A stretch of 64,000 nt of DNA from Bradyrhizobium sp. ISRA464 (GCF_029910095.1 NZ_CP094526.1:2418001-2482000), one strand, 5' to 3'; shown: positions 46,876 through 55,186, counted from the first letter of the stretch. Program-made: numbers and translations. Notes: generated by a model from the sequence alone, not told the origin.

Positions 46876-48878
46876 ATCGCCAGCACCAGCAGCAATGTGA
46901 CGAGGGTTGCAAAGACGAGGCTGAGATAGCGGCGGATGGTCAGGAACTGGAGATGGTTCAACCGTTCGGCGAGAAACCGCACCGCTTCCGTCAGCGGTAC
47001 GTACAGCCCTTCCCAAACCAGATCGTGCATGTCGATCTTGAGGTGGGCCGGCCGCAGGTCGCCCGGCGGCGGCATGTCGACATGTTCACGGGCCTGGAAG
47101 ATCAGCGTGCCGAATACGCGGCGGATCGGCTGCACGAAACTGGCTCCGGAATACTGCGCCGCGGGTGTCGGATCGGCGAAGCCGCAACCCCAGGCGGGAC
47201 CTCGTCTGATCGCGCGCGACGCAAAGCGATGGATGAAATAGACCGCAAGCGACGCCGCGGCCGTTATGAAAACGAAAACGAGCAATCCGTTGTAGGAGCT
47301 GCGGCTCTCTGCGATCGGAACGATCGAGAGCCAGGGGTCGTTCGCCTGGACCGGCATCCGGTGGCCGATGATGGCCTGCGCGACGGGTGAAAGGGCGTCG
47401 ATGACCAGGCCCGGCAGAATTCCGGCCAGGAAGCAGAGCGCCGCGAGGCTGTACATTGCTGCTAGCGAATAACGATCGACTTCGTCGGCGGCTGCCGCGA
47501 CGGGGCTTCGCGCGCGTCCGAGGAATGTGATGCCGAAGGCTTTGACGAAACATGCGGCCGCGAGTGCTGCCGCCAGCGCCAGCGAGGCGCCGACCGCGGG
47601 CACCATGATCTTCAGGCTCCATTGCGGCAGATCGGGGCTTTGCAGAACGGCCTGAAAGACCAGCCACTCCGACACGAACCCGTTGAACGGCGGAAGCGCC
47701 GAGATCGCGACACAACCGACGAGAAAGGCGAAGCTCGTGAGCGGCATGCGGTGGATCAGGCCGCCCAGTTTCTCCATGTCGCGTTCGCCGCTTGACGTCA
47801 GGACGGCGCCGGCCCCGAAGAACAGCAGGCTCTTGAAGAACGAGTGGTTGAGGACATGGAATAGCGCGGCCGTGAAGGCGAGGGCTGCGGCCAGGCCAAG
47901 GCCGTTCGCCTGGAAGGCGAGCGCAAGGCCGAGGCTCGTGAAGACGACGCCGACGTTCTCGATCGTGCTGTAGGCGAGAAGGCGCTTGAGGTCGTTCTCC
48001 ATCAGCGCATGGAGGATTCCCATCACTGCGGTCGCACCGCCGAGGACCAGCACCACGACACCTGCCGACCAGCTTGGTGGACCGAGCAGATCAAACACGA
48101 CCCGAATAAATCCGTAGATCGCGACCTTCGTCATAACGCCGCTCATCAGCGCCGAGACGTGGCTCGGAGCCGCGGGGTGGGCGAGCGGCAGCCACACATG
48201 CAACGGGACCAGGCCGGCCTTCGATCCGGCGCCGAGCAACATCAGCGCAAGCACCAGCGCCGCTTCGGACGGCGTGTGCTGGGCGCTGCGTATGGCGGCA
48301 AATCCGTAGCCGACGCCGGCTCCCGACAACAGGCCGAAGGCCAGCAGCAGGGCCAGCGTGCCGAAGCTTGCCATCACGAGATAGACGTAGCCCGCTCGCG
48401 CATTGTCCGCTTCGCGATGGTGCGCCATGACGAGCGCCCACGACGCGAGCGACATGAACTCCCAGCACAGCAGATAGGTGAACGCGTCGTCCGCAAGCAC
48501 GACGAGGTTCATCCCGGCCAGGAATGCTGGAAAGAAGGGAAGGACGCGGTGCGGCGCAGATTCGTGGCTGCCATAGCCAAGGCCGTAAAGACTTGCCGCC
48601 GCACCGCCGAGATTGACCACGGCAAGAAAGAATGCGGCGAGCGCGTCGAGACGGAAATGTGATCCCAGCCAGGGCAAGCCGATCGGCAGCACCAATTCCG
48701 TCGCGTCGGCGTGGGCGATGAGGGAGAACAGGGCGCCGGCGAACGCGATCAACGAAATCGCAAACGTTGCGCCGTAGACGATAATTGTCGATTTGCGCGA
48801 TCTGCTCGTTCCGATCGCGAGAAGGGTCGTCCCCAGCAGTGCGGCCACACACCAGATCTGCTGATCGACCGCCGGCAT
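46866..48878 (-). CDS. HyfB/NuoL-like antiporter-type subunit
   Basis: A 670-residue membrane protein with about 16 predicted helices, matching HyfB. Features: LLCWEFMSLASWALVMAHH (channel Glu), LGAGSKAGLVPLHVWLPLAHPAAPSHVSALMSGVMTKVAIYG (Lys and His of the proton pathway), MENDLKRLLAYSTIENVGVVFTSLG and a long C-terminal region ending in hydrophobic LVTLLLVLAIWS. ATG at 48878 overlaps the stop of the XRE regulator gene (TGATG); a GTG one codon earlier is an alternative. First structural gene of the Ehr-like operon, and the second antiporter-like subunit besides the HyfF-like one. Confidence 0.92.
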   Translation of the reverse strand: MPAVDQQIWCVAALLGTTLLAIGTSRSRKSTIIVYGATFAISLIAFAGALFSLIAHADATELVLPIGLPWLGSHFRLDALAAFFLAVVNLGGAAASLYGLGYGSHESAPHRVLPFFPAFLAGMNLVVLADDAFTYLLCWEFMSLASWALVMAHHREADNARAGYVYLVMASFGTLALLLAFGLLSGAGVGYGFAAIRSAQHTPSEAALVLALMLLGAGSKAGLVPLHVWLPLAHPAAPSHVSALMSGVMTKVAIYGFIRVVFDLLGPPSWSAGVVVLVLGGATAVMGILHALMENDLKRLLAYSTIENVGVVFTSLGLALAFQANGLGLAAALAFTAALFHVLNHSFFKSLLFFGAGAVLTSSGERDMEKLGGLIHRMPLTSFAFLVGCVAISALPPFNGFVSEWLVFQAVLQSPDLPQWSLKIMVPAVGASLALAAALAAACFVKAFGITFLGRARSPVAAAADEVDRYSLAAMYSLAALCFLAGILPGLVIDALSPVAQAIIGHRMPVQANDPWLSIVPIAESRSSYNGLLVFVFITAAASLAVYFIHRFASRAIRRGPAWGCGFADPTPAAQYSGASFVQPIRRVFGTLIFQAREHVDMPPPGDLRPAHLKIDMHDLVWEGLYVPLTEAVRFLAERLNHLQFLTIRRYLSLVFATLVTLLLVLAIWS

Positions 48879-49150
48879 CACATCTGCACCTTCGGCGAAC
48901 TCGATCCGGCCTTCAGTCGTACGCCGCGGCCGCCGCCGCTACTGACGGCTCCCTCGTTGATGACCTCGATGCCGGCGGCGCCGAGCGCGTCGATCAGTTT
49001 GACGAGCGAGTCGACATTGCCCCGAATTGTGCCCTCGCTTGCCTCCATGCGCTGGATGGTCGGCACCGAAAGTCCGGATAGTTCGGCGAGCTGTCGCTGG
49101 TCGATGCCGAGCAGGGCCCTCGCAGCTCGCAGCTGCGCCGCAGTGATCAT
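48878..49150 (-). CDS. XRE-family helix-turn-helix regulator
   Basis: A 90-residue protein made almost entirely of a Cro/C1-type DNA-binding domain: MITAAQLRAARALLGIDQRQLAELSGLSVPTIQRMEASEGTIRGNVDSLVKLIDALGAAGIEVI, then a short Gly/Ser-rich tail. Its stop codon overlaps the hyfB-like start, so it is translated with the membrane complex and is the likely regulator of the operon. An AT-rich region with an 8-bp inverted repeat lies 40 bp upstream. Similar small regulators also occur as antitoxins, but no toxin gene is adjacent. Confidence 0.88.
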   Translation of the reverse strand: MITAAQLRAARALLGIDQRQLAELSGLSVPTIQRMEASEGTIRGNVDSLVKLIDALGAAGIEVINEGAVSSGGGRGVRLKAGSSSPKVQM

Positions 49151-49189
49151 CGGTCTGGCCGTCGATTGAGATTCGGGTCTGTTTGGTTG

Positions 49190-49234
49190 TCATTTATGCA
49201 CGCCAAATAATGATGTTACAAGGGCAATAAATGA
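49190..49234. promoter_or_regulatory. AT-rich promoter/operator region of the XRE-Ehr operon
   Basis: A perfect 8-bp inverted repeat, TCATTTAT (49190-49197) and ATAAATGA (49227-49234), brackets 29 bp containing another AAATAATGATG stretch. The patch is strongly AT-rich against a GC-rich background and lies 40-84 bp before the regulator's ATG on the coding side. On the minus strand TTGTAA and ATAAAT are spaced like -35/-10 boxes. Function inferred from position and symmetry. Confidence 0.55.
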
Positions 49235-49304
49235 TATTTTAAACATCAGGCAAGCCGCCAGCCGGGCCCGCACCGGGTGCGGATGCAAGCGCGCCGACAC
49301 GCGC

Positions 49305-50198
49305 TCAACCGGAGATTTTTCGATAGATCGCCGCAGCCCGGCGCAAGAGTCGGCTCTTCTTCTTTCGCTCGTCCAGTTTCTTGTGCGCGGCTTTCCCGCC
49401 TCGCTGTTCCTGATCGTCAATACTTCCGATAAGCGCGCGGCGGACCTCCGCATCGTTCAGTTCGCCGAGGACCTGCTGCCCCTTGCGCAGATACTTCAGA
49501 ACGACCCTCCACGACGCGTAGTCGTCCTCCGGCAATCCTCCTTCGGAGAACTCGATGGCGTAGCGCAGCCGCTTGCTGGCGAGCCGCACCCGGTGCCGCT
49601 TATTCTTGCCCATGCCCTGCAAGCCGCGGCTCTTCTGCGCGAGCTGTTTGTGCCATCGCGCAAGGCGTCCGGCATGAAAATCCGACACCGGAACGGCGCG
49701 CCGTTGCGCTGCGCGACGATCCTGCCTTGCGGTCCATGGGCCGCTGCCGACCCAGTTCCACATCGCTTCGAACCATTGCAGGTAACGCTCGCTGCCGAGC
49801 ACATCCTTGAGCCGTTCGAAAGCCTCGCCCCGCGCAGCCACGAACACACGCTCTTCGGGCTCGCCCTTGCTGTTCTCGATCGCGACATCGAGATCACGCG
49901 TCGCGCCGAGATATCCGCTCAACCATTTCAGCTCGGACTTCAGCCGTGACCATTCGGGATCCGCGACCATTCGTCCGTAAAATGCGATCGCGGCCTTCAG
50001 CCGCGTCAGCGCGACGCGTGTGTGGTGCAGTGCTGTCTGATCGCCGGCAAGGACAGCTTCGTGATTGGTTGCGACTTCCTCGAGACATTCGGACAGGATC
50101 AGACGAAATGCGGTCTCGCAACGCATGGCTGGACTGAGATGGCGCGGCCGCTTCGGGCGGACAGCGCGTCCCTTGGCCGGACTTGCCGATGGCGTCAT
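49305..50198 (-). CDS. CHAD domain-containing protein
   Basis: A 297-residue, strongly basic helical protein. The CHAD domain starts AMRCETAFRLILSECLEEVATNHEAVLAGDQTALHHTRVALTRLKAAIAFY, with the conserved His and Arg residues, and continues with LGATRDLDVAIENSK and HRVRLASKRLRYAIEFSEG. CHAD domains bind polyphosphate through this basic face. The C-terminal tail is Lys/Arg rich (KKLDERKKKSRLLRR). ATG at 50198 gives the basic leader MTPSASPAKGRAVRPKRPRH; the frame is open upstream without similarity. No CYTH domain or polyphosphate kinase is adjacent. Confidence 0.9.
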   Translation of the reverse strand: MTPSASPAKGRAVRPKRPRHLSPAMRCETAFRLILSECLEEVATNHEAVLAGDQTALHHTRVALTRLKAAIAFYGRMVADPEWSRLKSELKWLSGYLGATRDLDVAIENSKGEPEERVFVAARGEAFERLKDVLGSERYLQWFEAMWNWVGSGPWTARQDRRAAQRRAVPVSDFHAGRLARWHKQLAQKSRGLQGMGKNKRHRVRLASKRLRYAIEFSEGGLPEDDYASWRVVLKYLRKGQQVLGELNDAEVRRALIGSIDDQEQRGGKAAHKKLDERKKKSRLLRRAAAIYRKISG

Positions 50199-50450
50199 GG
50201 ACTCTCTCGCGACCCCGTCGGAGCCGCAAAACCCGACAAAGCGGCACCCTGGGCCCGAAGCTTTCCGGGTTGATTGATTTCGATCAAGGGTTTTCTGCCA
50301 ATCCAACGATGCTGCATAGCGAAAAGAATTGCACACATGCGACTGAGGCGGGAGCGCTTTGCGCGAACCCGCCCGCCGCGAGCGCGTGTCCGTCTCCTCG
50401 GCGACGGGCCACCGGTCTTGCGCGCGCGATTCCGTGACGGAAGGCAAGGT

Positions 50451-50490
50451 ATTTCGTGTACGAAGTACCTTGATATTTCGCATACGAAGT
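50451..50490. promoter_or_regulatory. paired MarR-type operators
   Basis: Two copies of ATTTCG-y-r-TACGAAGT, at 50451-50466 (ATTTCGTGTACGAAGT) and 50475-50490 (ATTTCGCATACGAAGT), each with the palindromic core TTCGnnnnCGAA. They are 24 bp apart and lie directly upstream of the marR gene. MarR proteins typically autoregulate through such palindromes. Confidence 0.82.
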
Positions 50491-50504
50491 ATATACCGAT
50501 ACGC

Positions 50505-50939
50505 ATGAGGGCAGAGCACCGGCTGATCTTTCTTTTGACCGTGGCCTATCGACGGTTGCAGCGCGCGATCGAGCAGGAGACGGCCGCGCACGACCTGACG
50601 TCGGCTCAGGCGGGCGTGCTGTTCTTTCTCGGGCGCAACGATGGCGCGCTGATCGGCGACGTCTCGCAGGCGCTCGACATCGTGCCGTCGGCGATGACCG
50701 GACTTGCCGACCGGATGGAACGTGCGGGCCTCGTGAAGCGCCGGCGCGACGGTGAGGATGGGCGCAGCCAGCGGCTCTATCTGACCGCGGCGGGACAGGA
50801 GTTCGGCAAACGCGCCGCGACGCGGACGAGGCTGATCAACAACCGCCTGATGGAGGGGTTTTCGGAAGCCGAGATCGACGTTGTGTCGCGCTGGCTGACC
50901 AGCCTGCAAGAGAAATTTCCGAAGGACAAAGACGCCTAG
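50505..50939 (+). CDS. MarR family transcriptional regulator
   Basis: A 144-residue winged-helix regulator. RLIFLLTVAYRRLQRAIEQETAAHDLTSAQAGVLFFL is the dimerisation helix and start of the domain, VSQALDIVPSAMTGLADRMERAGLVKRRRDGEDGRSQRLYLTAAG the recognition helix and wing. ATG at 50505 is chosen because the open frame above it crosses the operator repeats. Followed 19 bp later by an enoyl-CoA hydratase gene, which it likely controls. MarR proteins often sense aromatic acids or acyl-CoAs, but the ligand here is unknown. Confidence 0.92.
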   Translation: MRAEHRLIFLLTVAYRRLQRAIEQETAAHDLTSAQAGVLFFLGRNDGALIGDVSQALDIVPSAMTGLADRMERAGLVKRRRDGEDGRSQRLYLTAAGQEFGKRAATRTRLINNRLMEGFSEAEIDVVSRWLTSLQEKFPKDKDA

Positions 50940-50958
50940 CAAGCAACAGGAGTGAGGC

Positions 50959-51729
50959 ATGAGTGAATTGGTCAACGTGGCGCTGGACGCGGGCGTCCTT
51001 ACCGTAACGATGGCGCGTCCGGACAAGAAGAATGCGATCACCAACGCGATGTATGGCGCGATGGCCGACGCGCTGGAACGCGCGGAAGGCGATTCCGCGA
51101 TCCGCGCCGTGCTGTTCCAGGGCGACGGCGACAGCTTCACCGCGGGTAACGATCTCGCAGACTTCGCCGCGGCCTCGCAAGGCGCGCAGGGCGAGCGGCA
51201 CGTGACGCGCTTTCTCGCCAAGCTCACGGCTGCAACGCGGCCGCTGGTTGCCGCCGTGCAGGGCAATGCGGTCGGCATCGGCACCACGATGCTGTTGCAT
51301 TGCGATCTCGTCTATCTCGCTTCGAATGCAGGGCTGATCACGCCATTCGTCAATCTTGCGCTGGTGCCGGAGGCCGCCTCGACCTATCTCCTGCCGCAGC
51401 GCATCGGCTACGCCCGCGCCTATGCGATGTTCGCGCTCGGCGAGCCGGTCGAGGCAGAGGCCGCGGTCGCCGTCGGTCTTGCCAACGCAGTCGTGCCGCT
51501 CGACGATCTCCGCGTCAGGGCGCGGGCGGCGGCCGAAGCGCTCGCCAAGCGGCCGCTCGGCTCGCTTCTGCACACCAAGGCACTGATGCGCGACACCGCC
51601 AGGATATCAGCGCAAGTGGCGTGCGAAGGCGAGATTTTCCAGCAGCGGCTGATGAGCGCGGACGCGCGCGAGGCCTTTGCCGCCTTTGCCGAGCGTCGCC
51701 CGCCGGATTTTTCCAGGATCACAGGGTAG
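50959..51729 (+). CDS. enoyl-CoA hydratase/isomerase family protein
   Basis: A 256-residue crotonase-fold enzyme: VTMARPDKKNAITNAMYGAM, the oxyanion-hole segment GDGDSFTAGNDLADFAAA, AAVQGNAVGIGTTMLLHCDLVYLA, then VNLALVPEAASTYLLPQRIGYARAYAMF. It shares the AGND and GIGTTMLxHCD features with the crotonase at 14486-15247. It is immediately downstream of marR and likely the target of that regulator, possibly in short-chain or aromatic acyl-CoA metabolism. Shine-Dalgarno AGGAGTG precedes ATG at 50959. Confidence 0.9.
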   Translation: MSELVNVALDAGVLTVTMARPDKKNAITNAMYGAMADALERAEGDSAIRAVLFQGDGDSFTAGNDLADFAAASQGAQGERHVTRFLAKLTAATRPLVAAVQGNAVGIGTTMLLHCDLVYLASNAGLITPFVNLALVPEAASTYLLPQRIGYARAYAMFALGEPVEAEAAVAVGLANAVVPLDDLRVRARAAAEALAKRPLGSLLHTKALMRDTARISAQVACEGEIFQQRLMSADAREAFAAFAERRPPDFSRITG

Positions 51730-51846
51730 GCGGAGCTGGCTCGCGCCGCCGATCAAAGCCGTGCCGGTGTGCGTCAACGGGGTTGACGCTGCCGCCACGA
51801 TCGAACATCCCGTTTCGCGGCACATCGTAGTCCGGCGAGGCGAAGC

Positions 51847-52715
51847 ATGAGCGACAGTCACACGCTGCGCGGCGACAGGATCGCCGCGACCATTCTGGCG
51901 CAGGGTGCCGAGTTGTCGTCGTTGAAGGCGGCCGATGGGGCTGAGCTGCTGTGGCAGGCGGGGCCGCAATGGCCACGCCACGCACCCGTGCTGTTCCCGA
52001 TCGTCGGCCGGCTGAAGAACGACACGCTGCGTCACGACGGCAAGACCTATCCGATGGCGCAGCACGGTTTTGCGCGGGACCGTCGCTTCACATGGCTGGA
52101 GCAGGGGCCGCGGTCCTGCAAGCTCGCGCTCACCGACGACGCCGAAACCCGCGCACGCTATCCCTTCGCCTTCAGGCTCGACGTCACCTACCGGATCGAC
52201 GGCTCCGATCTCGACGTCGCCTTCGAGGTCACCAACACCGGCGAGGTGATGCTGCCGGCCTCGCTCGGTGGTCATCGACCTTCAACTGGCCACTGCTGCC
52301 GGGATTGTCGAAGGAGGCCTACACGCTGAGCTTCGAGAAGGACGAGCCCGCACCGGTCCGCCGTCTGAAGGGTGGGCTGATGCGGCCGCAATCCGAACCC
52401 AGTCCGATCAGGGGCAGGACGCTCGCATTGTCGGAACGGCTGTTCGACGACGACGCCATGATCCTCGATCAGGTCGCGAGCACGTCGGTTCGCTTCGCGG
52501 CCGGGCAAGGTCCGGCGATCGGCGTCTCCTGGAACGGCTTTCGCGAGCTCGGCGTCTGGTCAAAGCCGGGCGGTGCGCCGTTCCTCTGCATCGAGCCGTG
52601 GCATGGTTTCGCAAGCCCGGCGGAGTTCGACGGCGAGTTCGCCGACAAGCCCGGCCTGATGCATATCGCGCCGGGCACGCGGCAGTCGCTGAGCTATCGC
52701 ATTCGCGTCAGCTGA
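51847..52715 (+). pseudogene. aldose-1-epimerase-like protein, interrupted by a frameshift
   Basis: Galactose-mutarotase-fold protein of about 290 residues. The first frame (MSDSHTLRGDRIAATILAQGAELSSLK) carries APVLFPIVGRLKNDTLRHDGKTYPMAQHGFARDRRF, including the active-site His, up to LPASLGGH. It then derails at about 52274-52280. The protein continues in another frame as FNWPLLPGLSKEAYTLSFEKDEPAPVRRLKGG through FLCIEPWHGFASPAEFDGEFADKPG, with the catalytic Glu. A missing single base in CATCGACCTTC (family expectation GGHPAFNWP) would repair it. Pseudogene or indel error. Confidence 0.85.
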
Positions 52716-52752
52716 ATGCCGCGCCGCGCCGGATCACGGCTGCACTGGATCA

Positions 52753-52953
52753 TCAATGCGCGCGGCCTCCGAGCACGCTCGTGATCCCGCTGACCGACGG
52801 TGGGTTCTCGCGCGCCCATGCCTCATGCGCTGCCAGATCCCGGTAGTGGTCAGCCATGCGCAGCAGCCGTTCGCGGATGCTCTGGTCCTTCTCGTCCTTG
52901 GCCTGGTCGGCCAATTGCGAGGCCCGTTCGAGAAGCGCTTTCGGATCGATCAC
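52753..52953 (-). CDS. small hypothetical protein, helical
   Basis: A 66-residue soluble protein starting with GTG at 52953: MIDPKALLERASQLADQAKDEKDQSIRERLLRMADHYRDLAAHEAWARENPP. Residues 5-50 form a single long amphipathic helix, with a short GITSVLGG tail. GGAG sits 8 nt upstream of the GTG, supporting this start over the longer open frame. Similar short RLLRMADHYRDLA proteins occur widely in Bradyrhizobium (from memory); function unknown. 86 bp downstream of trpS on the same strand. Confidence 0.7.
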   Translation of the reverse strand: MIDPKALLERASQLADQAKDEKDQSIRERLLRMADHYRDLAAHEAWARENPPSVSGITSVLGGRAH

Positions 52954-53039
52954 GGCAAGCTCCAAATCCGGTTTCGCCTGGCAATCAACGACTGCAGACA
53001 AGCACGGTTCCCGCACGGTTTGATGACAGCCTTGCTGCG

Positions 53040-54041
53040 TCACAGCTGGAACAAGCCGAGCCCCTCCATCACGTCGCGCTTGGTGCGCTCCGTGATCCCT
53101 CTGCCCTTCAGGGTTCCGCGCCTGATGATATCGACGACGTGATCGGGATCTGTTGCCAGTTCGGCGCGCCGCGCCCGGATCGGAGCGATTAGCCCCTGCA
53201 GAATGCCCTCCAGACGCCGCTTGACGGTGGTATCGCCCAGGCCGCCGAGCCGATAGCGCGCCTTCAAATCCTCGACGGCATCGTGATCGTCGTCGAACGC
53301 GTCGAGATAGGTGAAGACGACATTGCCCTCGACCTTGCCGGGATCGGTGACGCGCAGATGATCGGGATCGGTGAACATCGCGCGCACGGCGGCCGAGATC
53401 TCATCGGGCGAGGCCGAGAGAGGAATAGCGTTGCCGGCGGACTTGCTCATCTTTGAACGTCCATCAATTCCTGGCAGCCGCCCCGCGCGCGGGATGATCG
53501 CCTGCGCTTCGGGCAACAGCTCGCGGCCGGCCAGCGCGTTGACACGGCGAACGATCTCGTTGGTCTGCTCGATCAAGGGTGCCTGGTCCTCGCCGACCGG
53601 AACGATGGTTGCGCGGAAGGCGGTGATGTCGGCGGCCTGCGCCGCCGGATAGCAGAGGAAGCCGGCCGGTATGTCGCGCCCGAAACCACGCGCGCGGATT
53701 TCATCCTTGATGGTTGGATTGCGCTCGAGCCGGGCGACCGTGACGAGGTTGAGATAGAGCATCGACAGTTCCGCGAGCGCGGGAAGCTGCGATTGCAGAC
53801 AGATCGATGTTCGGGCCGGATCGATGCCGACCGCAAGATAGTCCAGTGCGACCTCGATGACGTTGTTGCGAACCTTGCCGACGTCATGGGCATTGTCGGT
53901 GAGCGCCTGCATGTCGGCGAGCAGCAAGAATTGCTCGTGCGTTTCCTGAAACGCGAGCCGGCTTTTCAGCGAGCCGGCGTAGTGGCCCAGATGCAGCGGG
54001 CCGGTCGTGCGGTCGCCGGTGAGAATGACTGGCTTGGTCAC
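53040..54041 (-). CDS. trpS: tryptophanyl-tRNA synthetase, auxiliary-type
   Basis: A 333-residue class Ic synthetase that charges tRNA-Trp. Signature motifs: VILTGDRTTGPLHLGHYAGSL (HIGH-type loop), ERNPTIKDEI, VPVGEDQAPLIEQTNEIVRR and GIDGRSKMSKSAGNAIPLS (KMSKS). GTG at 54041 is preceded by ATGGAG and gives a family-length protein; the upstream frame lacks similarity. A short leader ORF with two Trp codons and a terminator precede it. Such attenuation is known for the stress-induced, indolmycin-resistant TrpRS of Streptomyces, so this may be an auxiliary copy; a second trpS cannot be checked here. Confidence 0.93.
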   Translation of the reverse strand: MTKPVILTGDRTTGPLHLGHYAGSLKSRLAFQETHEQFLLLADMQALTDNAHDVGKVRNNVIEVALDYLAVGIDPARTSICLQSQLPALAELSMLYLNLVTVARLERNPTIKDEIRARGFGRDIPAGFLCYPAAQAADITAFRATIVPVGEDQAPLIEQTNEIVRRVNALAGRELLPEAQAIIPRAGRLPGIDGRSKMSKSAGNAIPLSASPDEISAAVRAMFTDPDHLRVTDPGKVEGNVVFTYLDAFDDDHDAVEDLKARYRLGGLGDTTVKRRLEGILQGLIAPIRARRAELATDPDHVVDIIRRGTLKGRGITERTKRDVMEGLGLFQL

Positions 54042-54093
54042 GGTATCTCCATTCGGTTGGAATGGGACGCCGCATTGCGGGCTGGATGACATG

Positions 54094-54118
54094 AAAAAGG
54101 CCGCCCGATGCAGCGGCC
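54094..54118 (-). terminator. attenuator terminator of trpS leader
   Basis: On the coding (minus) strand GGCCGC and GCGGCC form a stem around an 8-nt loop, followed by TTTTT. It lies between the leader-peptide stop and the trpS start. The upstream sequence AGGCGGGCC (54138-54149 region) can pair alternatively with the first stem arm (GGGGCCGC), which would disrupt this terminator, as expected for a ribosome-mediated attenuator. Confidence 0.8.
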
Positions 54119-54150
54119 CCGAAAAAGCATGAACGCGTTCGGCCCGCCTG

Positions 54151-54198
54151 TCAGAAGGCGTGCCACCAGAAATTGGCGATCAGGATCGAACTGTTCAT
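54151..54198 (-). CDS. trpS leader peptide with tandem Trp codons
   Basis: A 15-codon reading frame, MNSSILIANFWWHAF, with two consecutive TGG codons near the end, then TGA. It lies about 110 bp upstream of trpS on the same strand. Immediately downstream, GCCT...AGGC can form a 1:2 hairpin overlapping the Trp codons and stop, and the terminator at 54094-54118 is 3:4. Stalling at the Trp codons when charged tRNA-Trp is scarce should free the antiterminator and turn trpS on. It is far too short for standard gene calling. Confidence 0.8.
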   Translation of the reverse strand: MNSSILIANFWWHAF

Positions 54199-54253
54199 GC
54201 CGCAACGCGTAGGGCAAACCGGTGATGCGGTCAAGACGGCAAGGAGACGTGCG

Positions 54254-54988
54254 CTAGTTGAACGCCATGCCGCCGCTCATCGCAATCGTCTGGCCGGTCA
54301 TATAGGGATTGTTGACCAGCAGCATCACGGCCTGCGCGACCTCTTCGGAGGTGCCGAAACGTCCCAACGGAATCCGGCTGACCAGCGCGGTCTGCCCCTT
54401 CATCATGTCGGTCTCGATCAGCGACGGCGCGACGGCGTTCACCGTGATGCCTTCCTTGACGAGCCGCGCGGCATAGCCGCGGGTCAAGCCTTCGGTGCCG
54501 GCCTTGGATGCGTTGTAATGCGGCCCGATCGAGCCTCCGCCGCGCGCCGCGCCGGAAGAGATGTTGACGATGCGGCCCCACTTCTTGGTCCGCATCATCG
54601 GCAGCACGGCCTGCGTGCACAGGAAAACCGATTTCAGGTTCACCGTGATGGTGCGGTCGAAATCCTCTTCCGTGAGATCGTCGACGCCCTTGACGATCGC
54701 GATCCCGGCATTGTTGACGAGGATGTCGATCGGGCCGAGCTCGGATCTCGCGCGCTCGACCATGTCGGCGACGGCAGAGGCTTCCGACACGTCGGCGCCG
54801 ATCGCGACAGCCCGGCCACCGGCCGCGGTGATGCCCTTCGCCAGCGTCTCGGCCTCGGTTGCACGCTCGCGATAGTTGATCGCGACCGCGGCGCCGGCTT
54901 CTGCCAGCATCTTGACGATCGCCGCGCCGATGCCGCGCGACCCTCCGGTCACGAGCGCTACATGTCCGTGCAGGCTGCTTGTCGTCAT
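54254..54988 (-). CDS. SDR family oxidoreductase (FabG-like)
   Basis: A 244-residue NAD(P)-dependent dehydrogenase. VALVTGGSRGIGAAIVKMLAEAGAAVAINYRER is the coenzyme site, LVNNAGIAIVKG the structural motif, and the active site has RIVNISSGAARGG (Ser) and PHYNASKAGTEGL (Tyr-x-x-x-Lys). ATG at 54988 is preceded by GGAGGTGCC, a strong ribosome site. It resembles 3-oxoacyl-ACP reductases but could act on other carbonyls. The trpS leader lies 56 bp downstream on the same strand. Confidence 0.9.
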   Translation of the reverse strand: MTTSSLHGHVALVTGGSRGIGAAIVKMLAEAGAAVAINYRERATEAETLAKGITAAGGRAVAIGADVSEASAVADMVERARSELGPIDILVNNAGIAIVKGVDDLTEEDFDRTITVNLKSVFLCTQAVLPMMRTKKWGRIVNISSGAARGGGSIGPHYNASKAGTEGLTRGYAARLVKEGITVNAVAPSLIETDMMKGQTALVSRIPLGRFGTSEEVAQAVMLLVNNPYMTGQTIAMSGGMAFN

Positions 54989-55186
54989 CGCGGCACCTCC
55001 TTCGCGTGTGCTTTCAGGCTCGCAAACCGCGCTGCGCGGCGCAATGCAACCTTGCTCAAATCTGCGTTGCAGGCCTGTTCTGCCGCGAAAAACCCGGTCT
55101 GGCGGCCGGAATCGGCCTTGCTTCCGGCGCGGGCCGGCGGCAATGGTGGAGACATCATTCCCGCAAAGGCCACCCACGAGAGATCG

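Noticed and set aside
41736..48878. Functional formate hydrogenlyase / NiFe hydrogenase
   Set aside because: The Ni-binding cysteines are missing from the large subunit, and formate dehydrogenase, ferredoxin-like subunits and maturation genes are absent here.
48878..49150. Toxin-antitoxin module
   Set aside because: The XRE protein looks antitoxin-like, but its neighbours are a membrane-complex gene and a CHAD protein, with no toxin family visible.
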